Below, piece by piece: positions 18,632-27,032 of a DNA stretch of 64,000 nucleotides. The first letter of the stretch is position 1. Every line of letters starts with the position of its first letter. Position numbers and translations under genes: made by a program. The stretch is from Candidatus Paraprochloron terpiosi LD05. GTDB lineage: Bacteria; Cyanobacteriota; Cyanobacteriia; Cyanobacteriales; Prochloraceae. Where the stretch lies: contig CP073341.1 in assembly GCA_018141785.1 (NCBI GenBank), positions 744,001-808,000 of the forward strand, given 5' to 3'. The notes beneath the pieces are model-generated. The model saw nothing but the letters and a program-made list of their open reading frames with translations. It was not told where the DNA came from and did not search any database.

Positions 18632-19384
18632 ATGAGTAAATTACGTGCCTTAATTTTCGATGTAGATGGAACCTTAGGAGACACAGAAAGACATGGACAC
18701 AGGGTAGCATTTAATCGCGCCTTTGCCGCAGCAGGACTAGACTGGAACTGGTCAGTTTCTTTCTACGGCAAACTCCTAGCCATTCCTGGGGGAAAAGAGC
18801 GCCTTCACTTTTATATTAACAAATACCATCCTGATTTTAGACGCCGAGAGGATTTAGAGCAGTTTATCTTACACCTCCACGAGAGCAAAAACGAATATTA
18901 CCGCCAAATACTGGCCACCGAACCTATTCCCTTGCGTCCGGGAGTGAGAAGATTGCTCAGGGAGAGCTTGTCTGAAGGGATCAGGTTGGCGATCGCCTCT
19001 ACCGCAAATCTTGCCAACGTTCTTTCCCTCTTAAAATACTCCCTTTCCCCCGAAGCTCCTTCTTGGTTTGAAGTGATTGCAGCAGGAGACATAGTCCCAG
19101 CCAAAAAGCCAGCCCCAGATATTTACCAATACACCCTAGAAAAGATGGGTTTATCCCCGTCGGAATGTCTCGCCTTTGAAGACTCTCCTCAAGGACTAAT
19201 AGCTGCTCATGGAGCAGGCTTAAAAACAGTTGTTACAGTGAACGAATACACCAAACACTACGACTTTCCTACTGCCATATTAGTATTAGATTCTCTTGGA
19301 GAACCAGATCAACCCTTTAAGGTTCTTGCAGGAAACCCCGGAATGTACTCTTACCTAAATCTATCCCTAGCAAAACATTTATAG
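18632..19384 (+). CDS. cbbY: HAD-IA family phosphatase, CbbY-like
   Basis: 250 residues. Motif I FDVDGTLGDTE with the nucleophile and acid/base aspartates, cap region FYGKLLAIPGGKERL, motif II IASTANLANV, motif III Lys in VPAKKPAPDIY and motif IV EDSPQGL. The GGKER cap segment and the overall order match CbbY, which removes phosphate from xylulose-1,5-bisphosphate, an inhibitor of Rubisco. The gene is on the plus strand within a block of minus-strand transporter genes. Confidence 0.78.
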   Translation: MSKLRALIFDVDGTLGDTERHGHRVAFNRAFAAAGLDWNWSVSFYGKLLAIPGGKERLHFYINKYHPDFRRREDLEQFILHLHESKNEYYRQILATEPIPLRPGVRRLLRESLSEGIRLAIASTANLANVLSLLKYSLSPEAPSWFEVIAAGDIVPAKKPAPDIYQYTLEKMGLSPSECLAFEDSPQGLIAAHGAGLKTVVTVNEYTKHYDFPTAILVLDSLGEPDQPFKVLAGNPGMYSYLNLSLAKHL

Positions 19385-19398
19385 CATGATGAAAGTTT

Positions 19399-19452
19399 CA
19401 CGCAGAGACACAGAGAGGCTGTTGGTAACTGTTAACTGGTAACTGATAACTG
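19399..19452. repeat. Heptamer repeat plus GGTAACTG short repeats
   Basis: A short CGCAGAGACACAGAG run is followed by GTTAACTGGTAACTGATAAC, an AACTG-based repeat. Related AACTG strings lie at 51301-51317, 58518-58543 and 17068-17092. Confidence 0.55.
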
Positions 19453-19454
19453 TT

Positions 19455-20411
19455 TCAATACTTAACCCTTGGATCCAGAAATCCGTAAATAAAATCCGCC
19501 ATCAAATTAAACCCCACGATTAAGATACCATAGATGAAAGTAATAGCCATTACCACGGGAGTATCACTCCGATAGATAGAGTCAATTAACAAGGAGCCAA
19601 TACCCGGCACCCGAAATATCTGCTCTGTGATTAAAGCACCGGTAAAAATACTGGGAATATCTAGGGCTATAAGGGTAACCACAGGAATCATACTATTGCG
19701 CAAGATATGATTTTTGAGCACAGCAAAATCATGCAAACCTTTTCCATAAGCAGTGCGGACGTATTCCTGATTTAACTCCTCCAAAACGGAAGAACGGACG
19801 AAGCGCATCAGCACTGCGGACTGATACAATGCTAAGACACAAATGGGCATAATTGACTGCTTAATTTGCTGGACAAAACTTGCCCAATCTGTTACTCTTA
19901 ATGTGCTATTATAGATAAAAGGTAACCAATTTAGTTGAACGCTGAAAATGATAATCAAGAGTAACCCAGTAAAGAAGGTGGGGAGAGAGAAGCCTAGCAA
20001 GGCAAAAGTTGTCACCAGTCTATCTAGGAGAGAATAGCGCTTGAGAGCGGAAATAACCCCCAAAGGAAAGGCGATAAATATGCTGACAATGTAGGCGGAA
20101 CCTACCACCCATAGAGTGGTGGGTAAACGTTGCCGGAGGAGGTCTAAAACGGGACTGCGACTATTAAAAGAATAGCCCATATCCCCTCGGATAAATGCCC
20201 ACCCCCATCTAAGATAACGGATAGGAATGGGTTGGTCTAAACCCAAGGATATTCTGATATTTTCTCTCACTTCTGGAGTGAGGTTAGGGTTGGTAGCAAA
20301 TTCCCCCATGGGATCCCCGGGAGCTAATGCTAGGATAGCAAAGATGATAATGCTGATAGCAATGAGAGTGGGAATTGAGATAAGGAGACGTTTGGTTAGA
20401 TACGATAGCAT
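19455..20411 (-). CDS. Oligopeptide-type ABC transporter permease (DppB/OppB-like)
   Basis: About 318 residues from the ATG at 20411, chosen because it gives the standard N-terminus MLSYLTKRLLISIPTLIAI; the longer frame reads through a hairpin repeat. Six membrane helices, the LGLDQPIPIRYLRW segment and the EAA-type loop (RTAYGKGLHDFAVLKNHIL). It forms the first permease of a peptide/nickel importer; the other permease is downstream at 17084-17968, with the HAD and Uma2 genes between. Acts in the cytoplasmic membrane. Confidence 0.88.
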   Translation of the reverse strand: MLSYLTKRLLISIPTLIAISIIIFAILALAPGDPMGEFATNPNLTPEVRENIRISLGLDQPIPIRYLRWGWAFIRGDMGYSFNSRSPVLDLLRQRLPTTLWVVGSAYIVSIFIAFPLGVISALKRYSLLDRLVTTFALLGFSLPTFFTGLLLIIIFSVQLNWLPFIYNSTLRVTDWASFVQQIKQSIMPICVLALYQSAVLMRFVRSSVLEELNQEYVRTAYGKGLHDFAVLKNHILRNSMIPVVTLIALDIPSIFTGALITEQIFRVPGIGSLLIDSIYRSDTPVVMAITFIYGILIVGFNLMADFIYGFLDPRVKY

Positions 20412-20425
20412 GGGTAGGTTAGTAG

Positions 20426-20442
20426 GGTGGGCATCGCCCACC
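20426..20442. repeat. Hairpin repeat GGTGGGC-N3-GCCCACC
   Basis: Perfect inverted repeat just upstream of the dppB-like start. The same unit with a different loop lies at 42992-43008; half-sites occur near 38328 and 51275. Confidence 0.6.
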
Positions 20443-20455
20443 AATTGAAGAATGA

Positions 20456-20484
20456 ACCGCAGAGACACAGAGGACGCAGAGAGA
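20456..20484. repeat. Heptamer-type short repeat
   Basis: CGCAGAGACACAGAGGACGC run between the permease gene and the toxin-antitoxin remnant. Confidence 0.65.
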
Positions 20485-20515
20485 GAAAGAAAAGAGAGAT
20501 AGAGTTTGAGCTTTT

Positions 20516-20768
20516 ATAGTGGTAACGCAGTTGAGCTATAAACAATGCATCATCTTCAAGTTTGTAAATAATTCTATGTTCATCTGTTATTCTTCTTGAG
20601 CAATATCCTGATCAACCATGTTTGAACGGTTCTGGTTTGCCGATACCAGCTGTCATGCTGACGCTGGATATCTTTTATTAGGCTATTAATGCGTTTTAAT
20701 ATTTTGGTATCGTTACGCTGCCAATATAAATAATCATTCCAAGCATTTTCCGAGAAAATCAGTTTCAT
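20516..20768 (-). pseudogene. yoeB-like toxin pseudogene
   Basis: The first 37 codons give a normal Txe/YoeB start (MKLIFSENAWNDYLYWQ, then ILKRINSLIKDIQR). A frameshift near 20655 then changes the frame. The proper continuation is found in another frame (AGIGKPEPFKHG, then a TGA, then SGYCSRRITDEHR and LRYHY), so there is also an in-frame stop and the natural stop after HY is lost. The catalytic C-terminus can no longer be joined to the N-terminus. It would have been a ribosome-dependent mRNA endonuclease. Confidence 0.85.
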
Positions 20769-21016
20769 TCAATTAACGCTCTCTCTTGTCCTTGACCAGA
20801 CTCAAGTTCTTGGATTGATTCGAGCAAACGTTTCGCATTTTTAGGACTGCGAAGGAGATAAGCTGTCTCTTCTAACGCTTGATAGTCTTCTAGGGAAAGA
20901 ATAACAACAGGGGGAGCTTTGCTCCGTTTAACAGTCACAGGTACATGTTCCTCACAGACTTGATCCATTGTTTTGGCTAGATTGTTACAAAGAGCAGTAT
21001 AGGTAATGGTGTCCAT
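20765..21016 (-). CDS. YefM/Phd family antitoxin
   Basis: 83 residues. Starts MDTITYTALCNNLAKTMDQV, the Phd/YefM DNA-binding fold, followed by PVVILSLEDYQALEETAYLL and an acidic C-terminal tail that would wrap the toxin. It overlaps the yoeB remnant by 4 bases, the usual antitoxin-toxin arrangement. The antitoxin is intact while its toxin is broken, so it no longer has a local partner but may still repress its promoter or neutralise related toxins. Confidence 0.88.
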   Translation of the reverse strand: MDTITYTALCNNLAKTMDQVCEEHVPVTVKRSKAPPVVILSLEDYQALEETAYLLRSPKNAKRLLESIQELESGQGQERALIE

Positions 21017-21171
21017 GGTTCAAATTATTTCATCTTAAATTAGTCTCGCGCTCTACGCAGCGCCAAGGGTAATAACAAGTTTTGGGATTATATACCTGAT
21101 TACCCAACCGACTACCGAGCCGGGCGCTTCGCGGACTGGCGATTTCAGTCTTTCCCCCGCGCCGTGTACGA

Positions 21172-22171
21172 TTACTGCTTCTTCGGTGGGCCGAGTCTTA
21201 TCGCTTTCGCCACATTCTCCGGCGTGTTAGGGATGGGTGGTATCTTTTTGCCTTGTTCGGGTCGAAGGAGTGGTCACCCACCCCAGCTCCCTTTCCGAAC
21301 CGTGCATGAAACTTTCGCCCCTGCTCCTGTGCAGCCGCACCTGAGCAGGCACGGCTATGACCTGCGGGTTAAAACTTACCTCCGTGGAGGCTCCGAAACC
21401 CATTGACTGGTATCTATCCAGTTGGTTCTGGGAGTTCTACCAATCTTTGCTTGATTTCTACAATCTGTTGTCCTCATTAGGCGTAAAAACCTCATCGTCC
21501 CCGCCACTGCGATATGCCGGGGCGGTAAATTGAGTAACTCTAGATACAAAATCTTGCTCTCGTCATTGCGGGCAGTTGTTTAGCTCGTGGCTTTCTTTCC
21601 CGCGTCCTACCCGGACGGTCTCGGTAGAGGTATGCCTGCCCTCCCACTCTGGGTACCACCCCTATGAGAAAGACCGTTCGTTTCTTCTCGTTCCAAACCA
21701 GAAATTGTTCCTACCCAGAGTCTCACCAATTCGCCCACCGACCCCCCAGAGAAGCTGCTAACATCAAAAAATCGCAGCGGGGTTTGTATGCCGATTCGGA
21801 AGCCCAACGTGGTTGTGCTCCGTGACATTAGACGCTTTTTTCGGTTCAGCGTACCCGTTTTTCCGAGATAACTGTTAACCATAGATTCTCCTCATTAGCG
21901 CCAGGGTGCCTTTCGGCTCTGATTGCGCCCTGTCCCCAGCTTCACGCCCCGGTGGCTAGCCCGGCAAGCCTGCTTGAATTCACAGTTGCGTGTGGGCAGA
22001 TAGAGATTCACTTTTCCCTTAAGCGGTGGGACTTGGGTTACTGATTGCTGACCAGCTCCTCACCCACATGCCTGGTTTAGTTGTCTTGGCACAAAATGCC
22101 AAGCCTCTGCTTATGTTTTGGCTTTTACGCCGCAGCTTTCACAGAGAACGAGCCGCCCTTTGATGTGTCAT
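21172..22171 (-). CDS. Small conserved protein split by a group II intron (31 residues after splicing)
   Basis: Exon 1 is 22171-22159 and exon 2 is 21254-21172. Joining them gives a 31-residue protein, MTHQKGKKIPPIPNTPENVA continuing to a Pro/Lys-rich end. The IPPIPNTPENVAKAI segment resembles a recurrent small conserved peptide seen in bacteria (from memory). The ATG overlaps the stop of the restriction endonuclease gene (ATGA), so it is the third gene of the restriction-modification operon. Exon 1 is only 13 bases. The frame is intact only if the intron is removed exactly. Function unknown. Confidence 0.6.
21255..22158 (-). ncRNA. ORF-less group II intron in the restriction-modification operon
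   Basis: About 904 bases. The 5' end GGGCGGCTCGTTCTCTGTG matches the starts of the other introns here (GTGCGGCTCG) except for the second base. The 3' end has a domain V-like hairpin (AAAGTTTCATGCACGGTTCG) and domain VI (GAGCTGGGG then ACTCCTTCGACCC) ending in AAC. No intron-encoded protein frame survives, so splicing would need a maturase in trans. The exons rejoin in frame, which fixes the ends. Confidence 0.75.
21499..21522. repeat. Short hairpin element inside the intron
   Basis: Imperfect palindrome starting CCCCGCCACTGCG and ending ATGCCGGGG, related to six other copies that also lie inside group II introns. Confidence 0.5.
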
Positions 22172-22842
22172 GTCTGAACCTCTCTTGGTGGAAGAACGGC
22201 ATCCCTGATGGTTCGGCAATGCTCGGCGAGTATCGTAGACCCGGCGCCGATACTCGCAGACCCGGCCACCACTGCGCAAAGATGGTAGAACAAGTCATGT
22301 ATCGCATTAGGATCGCCAGTCACTATGTGGTAAAATGATGCGCCGTCAATCTCAAACACACGCGATGTTATGAGACGCTTATATCGCTGGGGTTCTTTAG
22401 GAATAATCAGCGCCAGATAGCCATTCCAATTTCCCGCCTTCTGCCTTATTGCGGTGTCCAAGTCATTTTCGACTTGACGTCGATTGCTAGAGTTCATTGT
22501 GTTCCATTTGTTCTTAACCTCGGCAAGTATCATTTTTTCTGGACACACTAAGTCATATCCAGCATTATGGTTTTCCCAACCTTTTACAGAGGCCAAGATG
22601 TTCTGATGAAACGTACCGAGCGCATTACTCATTCCACGCGACGCTGATTCGATATTTTGTAGAGAAGCAAGTTCTTTGACGCTTGTACACTCAAAGGTGG
22701 ACGCAATCAGCAAGGACAAAAACGGATCTACAACGTTCTTGTTTCGCCGATCTGCCGCATTAGCATGTGCGCGACGCGCAGATTCGAGCAAAGTTTTAAT
22801 ATGACGATCCAGGTCTTTCTCGGAAATCCACGAAATAGCCAT
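22168..22842 (-). CDS. Eco47II-like type II restriction endonuclease
   Basis: 224 residues. The N-terminus (MAISWISEKDLDRHIKTLL, then NKNVVDPFLSLL) and the central LAEVKNKWNTMNSSNRRQVE resemble the Eco47II restriction endonuclease family. AEVKNKWN carries the E-x-K part of the PD-(D/E)XK active site and the earlier DPF supplies a plausible aspartate. The family includes enzymes for GGNCC-type sites; specificity here is not provable. It starts one base after the methyltransferase stop, with GGAGG inside the end of that gene, and its stop overlaps the small gene downstream. Confidence 0.65.
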   Translation of the reverse strand: MAISWISEKDLDRHIKTLLESARRAHANAADRRNKNVVDPFLSLLIASTFECTSVKELASLQNIESASRGMSNALGTFHQNILASVKGWENHNAGYDLVCPEKMILAEVKNKWNTMNSSNRRQVENDLDTAIRQKAGNWNGYLALIIPKEPQRYKRLITSRVFEIDGASFYHIVTGDPNAIHDLFYHLCAVVAGSASIGAGSTILAEHCRTIRDAVLPPREVQT

Positions 22843-22843
22843 T

Positions 22844-23677
22844 TTACGCCTCCAATCTCAACGGTGCATCGCTATCCATTTCAATCCCCATTGGCTTTCT
22901 GCCCAACCGGGCAGCAACTCGATACGTCGTTCCCGAACCCAGGAAAGGGTCAAGTACAACGTCATCGGGGTCAGTAAACAACTTGATAAAAAACTCTGGC
23001 AGCCATTCGGGGAATGCCGCGCTATGACCCGTGTTGTGCGCAACAGGAGACTTGTGTAGCACGTTCGTAGGGTAAACCGTTGACTTGCCATCCCAATTCG
23101 CAATGCACCTACCGACTTTTGAGTTGGTTGCAGATTCCTGTCGGCTGCGGTCATTCTTACTCATGTTGGCTAGGCGTTTAGTTGTCCAGTCCCCAATAGG
23201 AACTTTCACCGCATCCTGATTCATCTTCACGTCTGGTGTCTTGGAGAAGTGCAGCAACCGCTCCCACGAATCCCTAAAACGATATTTCCACTTCCCTGGT
23301 GCGGCAGTTGTCTTGTGCCAAATGTATTCTTCCACCCACCGAAACCCAACGTTTCTCTTGAGCGCAAGGATCAAGTCCAGCACATAGGTATGCCGTTCTC
23401 CATCCTGTGCCTTCTCCTTGATGTTCAATACGAACGATCCAGTAGGCTTAAGGATTCGGAACATTTGCTCCGCCCTTTCGCAGAACCACTCCACATACTC
23501 ACTTGGGGGAACACCACCGTAAGTGTGCTTTCTCGCATCCGCGTAGGGGGGCGACGTGACGATCAAATCCACAGAATCACTAGGCAATTTGGACATAACG
23601 TCCAAGCAATCCCCAAAGTACACTCCATCCGGCACAGTACCGCCCCACAGATTGCCAGTACATCCCCTAGCTAGCAT
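22844..23677 (-). CDS. DNA methyltransferase (N4-cytosine/N6-adenine type)
   Basis: 277 residues. Catalytic motif TSPPY at 41-45 and the SAM-binding motif DPFLGSGTT near residue 245, in the IV-then-I order of the beta class. TSPPY is the form usual for N4-cytosine methylation. The start at 23677 has GGAGG upstream. It would protect the host from the adjacent endonuclease; the two share an operon with tight spacing. Intact, with GC content visibly higher than the flanking genes, which suits acquisition by transfer. Confidence 0.88.
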   Translation of the reverse strand: MLARGCTGNLWGGTVPDGVYFGDCLDVMSKLPSDSVDLIVTSPPYADARKHTYGGVPPSEYVEWFCERAEQMFRILKPTGSFVLNIKEKAQDGERHTYVLDLILALKRNVGFRWVEEYIWHKTTAAPGKWKYRFRDSWERLLHFSKTPDVKMNQDAVKVPIGDWTTKRLANMSKNDRSRQESATNSKVGRCIANWDGKSTVYPTNVLHKSPVAHNTGHSAAFPEWLPEFFIKLFTDPDDVVLDPFLGSGTTYRVAARLGRKPMGIEMDSDAPLRLEA

Positions 23678-23703
23678 TTTCAGATTCCTCCATTCGTTGA
23701 AAG

Positions 23704-24292
23704 TTACGCATTATGATGTGTCAGCTCCGAATACTTGAGCCTCTTTCCGACCATGCGACTTGCGATGGTCTGCATCTGCTTGAGCGTGTCCAGCTTCCGG
23801 TGATTGTGCCTGCCAGAAAACTCGTTGACGTAGCGTTGCAGATGCTCGTGGCTGATATGGTGGAACGTCCCGTTGTAAGCAGCCGTCTCGTCCGTGAACA
23901 CCGTAGCGCCCTGCGTGGCATTGTCGGCCACGAAGCGTTGCAGCGTCTGCCTGTCCGTTTCCTCTACCACCGTGGACTTGCCGACCATTCCCCGACCGTG
24001 CAGGTATGCTCGCTTAGACTTGGGCATATTCTTGCGCTTCCCGCCGATGTAGGTCTCGCCCACCTCTACAGGGCATGCAAACTCGCCACTGTGCTGATCT
24101 TTCCACGTCTCGCGGATGCGATGTGCCAAGTGCCACGCCGACTTCTGCGTGATGCCTAACTCCCTGTGTAACTTCATGCTGGACAGTCCCTTGAGGCTAG
24201 TGGTGAGCAAGTAGATGGCGATGGCCCACACCTGAAAGCCGAGCTTGGACGAGTGCATGAGCGTTCCCGTGCGGACGCTGAAATCCTTTAGG
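23704..24292 (-). pseudogene. IS1595-family (ISXO2-like) transposase remnant
   Basis: Reads FSVRTGTLMHSSKLGFQVW and the helical region SAWHLAHRIRETW, then PVEVGETYIGGKRKNMPKSK. In functional relatives this last segment is EVDETYIGG, so the first catalytic Asp is Gly here. The N-terminal zinc-ribbon part is missing (stop just upstream at about 24290), and about 35 residues are deleted between AAYNG and TFHHISHEHL, removing the middle of the catalytic domain. The C-terminal RYVNEFSGRHNHRKLD is intact. The element is dead and lies at the edge of the restriction-modification genes. Confidence 0.85.
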
Positions 24293-24431
24293 AACTATTT
24301 TACCCAAATCCATCCAGCCCGTCAAGCGTTTGGGTAATTTGCGATATAATCCCCAAAATTATTATATCTAGAAACCCCACACCCGCGCTATAATTAGAGA
24401 GGGGTTTTCAGGCAATTAGAGCAGAAAGGCA

Positions 24432-26450
24432 ATGGACGAGCAAGAACTACTTCAGATAATTGAGCAGGCTGCCAAAGATAAAGTAACTGAACTAGATCTC
24501 AGTGGTAACCAACTTTCAAACCTACCACCAGAATTAGCAACACTTTCCCACTTGCAACAGCTATACCTCAGTGACAACGAACTTTCAAGCCTACCGCCGG
24601 AATTAGCACAACTCTCCAACTTGCAACAGCTATACCTCAGTGACAACGAACTTTCAAGCCTACCGCCGGAATTAGCACAACTCTCCAACTTGCAAGTACT
24701 AGATCTCAGTAATAACCAACTTTCAAGCCTACCGCCGGAATTAGCACAACTGGATAATTTGCGAGAGTTATACCTCCATGACAATCCTTTACCCATTCCT
24801 CCAGAAATTTTAGGACCAAGATGGGAAGAGGGCCAAAAACCTGCTAATCCCCAAGCCATTATCCGCTACTTGGACCTCATCAATCAAGGAAAGCGTCCCC
24901 TGAACGAAGCCAAAATGCTCCTCCTGGGACAAGGTAGCGTGGGCAAAACTTCCCTGGTAAATCAAATCCTCAAAGGTGAGTACAACCCCCAGGAAAACAA
25001 AACTGACGGCATTAATATTCAGCAGTGGAACGTAAAACAGGTTGGTGCGTCCTTACCCGTAAAGGTAAATATTTGGGACTTTGGGGGGCAGGAGATTATG
25101 CACGCCACCCATCAGTTTTTCCTGACCCACCGTAGTTTGTACCTGGTAGTGTTAGACTCTCGGGTGAATGAAGAAGGAAATCGCTTGGAATATTGGCTGA
25201 AGTTGATTGACAGTTTTGGAGGGGACTCTCCGGTGCTTGTGGTGGGTAATAAAGTGGATCAACACCCTCTGGATTTAAATAAAACTGGATTGCAACGGAA
25301 ATATCCCCGCATTAAAGGTTTTGTAGAAACCTCCTGTAAGGAAGGAGTGGGTATTGAGGAGTTGAAAGAACGGATTGCCGAAGAAATCAACAACCTGGAA
25401 CACATGGGAGACTCTTTACCCTTGGCTTGGTTTCAGGTGAAAGCTAAACTGGAAGCTTTGAAACAGGATTATATTTCCTACGACCAATATGTGGCTCTCT
25501 GTCAGGAGGAAAAGGTAGAAGAAGAGGATAGTCAACACACTTTGGTAGGTTTTTTGCACGATTTGGGTATTGTGGTGAACTTTCAGGACGATCCTCGGCT
25601 GGAAGATACCAGTGTTTTGAAACCGGAGTGGGTTACTAATGGGGTGTACAAGATTTTAAACGATCGCGACCTCATTATAGAACACAAAGGTATTTTAGAG
25701 TTGTCTCACTTGCAACGTATTTTGGATCCGAAGCGTTATCCTCGCCACAAACACTCCTTTTTGCTAGAACTAATGGAAAAGTTTGAGCTGTGCTTTCCCT
25801 TGGTTGATCTACCCAACCACTACCTTATTCCTGATTTGTTACCCAAGGAGGAAATATATACAGGAGATTGGCAGAATGCCTTGATTTTTGAGTATCATTA
25901 CAAGGTGTTGCCCAGTAGTATTTTCTCTCGCTTCATGGTGCGCATGTATGAGTATATTTACAAAAAAACCTATTGGCGTCGGGGCGTTGTTTTAGCCTAT
26001 CAAAATTGTAAAGCACTGGTGAAATGCGATGGGGAAGACAAGAACATTATTATTTCCGTTATTGGTAGTAAAAACCCTCGCCGGAGCTTTCTTAGCCAGA
26101 TTAAAAGTCAATTTGAAGCCATTCACATGTCATTCAAAGGGTTAGAAGTTGAGCCACAAATCCGCTTACCCCATCGCCCAGAACTCCTAATTGATTACCA
26201 AGACTTGGTTCACCTAGAAGAAAAAGGTCATAGTAAATGGTACTTACCCAAATACGGTGCAGAAATAAACATCAGCGAATTGCTAGATGAATTCGGAGCT
26301 GATCTGAGTCGCCTTAAAAAATCTTCCCCTCCAAAATTACCCACAAAAACAAGCCAGCGTCAATCATTACCAACCACTCAAGAACAAGAAGTTGCTCGTG
26401 TGGCACTAAATCATGTACTTAAAGCCATTGGAGTGTATAGTGGAAACTGA
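24432..26450 (+). CDS. Leucine-rich-repeat Roco (Roc-COR) GTPase
   Basis: 672 residues. Residues about 18-135 are leucine-rich repeats (LDLSGNQLSNLPPELATL and further units). The Roc GTPase domain follows: P-loop LLGQGSVGKTSLVNQ (about 162-176), switch II DFGGQEIMHATHQFF, and NKVD (about 272). The C-terminal 330 residues form the COR dimerisation region. Roco proteins act as GTP-dependent dimer switches; the pathway in cyanobacteria is unknown. No kinase domain. Two of the repeats are exact 69-base tandem copies (24552-24689). A membrane protein gene overlaps its end. Confidence 0.88.
   Translation: MDEQELLQIIEQAAKDKVTELDLSGNQLSNLPPELATLSHLQQLYLSDNELSSLPPELAQLSNLQQLYLSDNELSSLPPELAQLSNLQVLDLSNNQLSSLPPELAQLDNLRELYLHDNPLPIPPEILGPRWEEGQKPANPQAIIRYLDLINQGKRPLNEAKMLLLGQGSVGKTSLVNQILKGEYNPQENKTDGINIQQWNVKQVGASLPVKVNIWDFGGQEIMHATHQFFLTHRSLYLVVLDSRVNEEGNRLEYWLKLIDSFGGDSPVLVVGNKVDQHPLDLNKTGLQRKYPRIKGFVETSCKEGVGIEELKERIAEEINNLEHMGDSLPLAWFQVKAKLEALKQDYISYDQYVALCQEEKVEEEDSQHTLVGFLHDLGIVVNFQDDPRLEDTSVLKPEWVTNGVYKILNDRDLIIEHKGILELSHLQRILDPKRYPRHKHSFLLELMEKFELCFPLVDLPNHYLIPDLLPKEEIYTGDWQNALIFEYHYKVLPSSIFSRFMVRMYEYIYKKTYWRRGVVLAYQNCKALVKCDGEDKNIIISVIGSKNPRRSFLSQIKSQFEAIHMSFKGLEVEPQIRLPHRPELLIDYQDLVHLEEKGHSKWYLPKYGAEINISELLDEFGADLSRLKKSSPPKLPTKTSQRQSLPTTQEQEVARVALNHVLKAIGVYSGN
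24552..24689 (+). repeat. Exact tandem repeat of 69 bases encoding LRR units
   Basis: Two identical copies of a 69-base unit, each encoding one 23-residue leucine-rich repeat. Identity at third codon positions implies a very recent duplication. Confidence 0.9.
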
Positions 26451-26937
26451 ACCTACTAATGAACAAGAGCAAAACCAGTCTTCTACTTCCCCAGAAGTCC
26501 CGGAAGAACAACAAGATGAACTAAAGGTCGTTGAAACTGAAATTGTCCGTAATGAATCCCAATATCCAGAAACATCATCCACAAGAGAAACTACTCCTTC
26601 TTCAACCGATCCAAATGTTATCCAGTCCTGGATCCTGCAATCCCTCAGCGAACGGGTTCCCGAAGAACATATAGACAAACTGCTTAGTAAATCATTAGAT
26701 CAGTACCATGAACGTCAAAAACTGATTGAAGAAAACAAATACAAGGTTGAAAACAACAAATATAACGTTACCAAATTCTTCATTGGAGCAGTGGTTTTTA
26801 TCATCATCAGTGCTCTAGGTTATGCTGCTTTTACGAAAGACAAGAACCTACCAGATAAACTTTTTACCTTGATTAGTGGGATTATTGGTGGCGGTGGTGG
26901 CACCGCAGGTTTGTTGGTGTTAAACCGTCGCAAATGA
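26440..26937 (+). CDS. Small membrane protein downstream of the Roco GTPase
   Basis: About 165 residues from the GTG at 26440, preferred because GGAG lies 7 bases upstream; the frame is open from 26413. The first 60 residues are acidic and Gln/Glu/Ser/Thr-rich, predicted disordered. Then comes a helical segment (IQSWILQSLSERVPEEHIDKL), a coiled-coil-like stretch, and two hydrophobic segments (FFIGAVVFIIISALGYAAF and a Gly-rich second one). Not recognised as a known family. Overlap with the Roco stop suggests coupled translation and a shared job, perhaps membrane anchoring; that is inference. Confidence 0.6.
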   Translation: METEPTNEQEQNQSSTSPEVPEEQQDELKVVETEIVRNESQYPETSSTRETTPSSTDPNVIQSWILQSLSERVPEEHIDKLLSKSLDQYHERQKLIEENKYKVENNKYNVTKFFIGAVVFIIISALGYAAFTKDKNLPDKLFTLISGIIGGGGGTAGLLVLNRRK

Positions 26938-27032
26938 TAGTGGTTATCTCGCGCTCTACGCCGACGCAAAGACGCAAAGGAGGGACAAGAAATAATAACT
27001 CATCCTCTTCATCTGCGGTTAAAAATCTTCTA

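Noticed and set aside
23713-24159. 148-codon plus-strand frame over the IS1595 remnant
   Set aside because: Antisense of the transposase remnant; no independent support.
24452-24859. 135-codon open frame on the minus strand over the LRR region
   Set aside because: It is the antisense shadow of repeated LRR codons; its repeats mirror the real gene.
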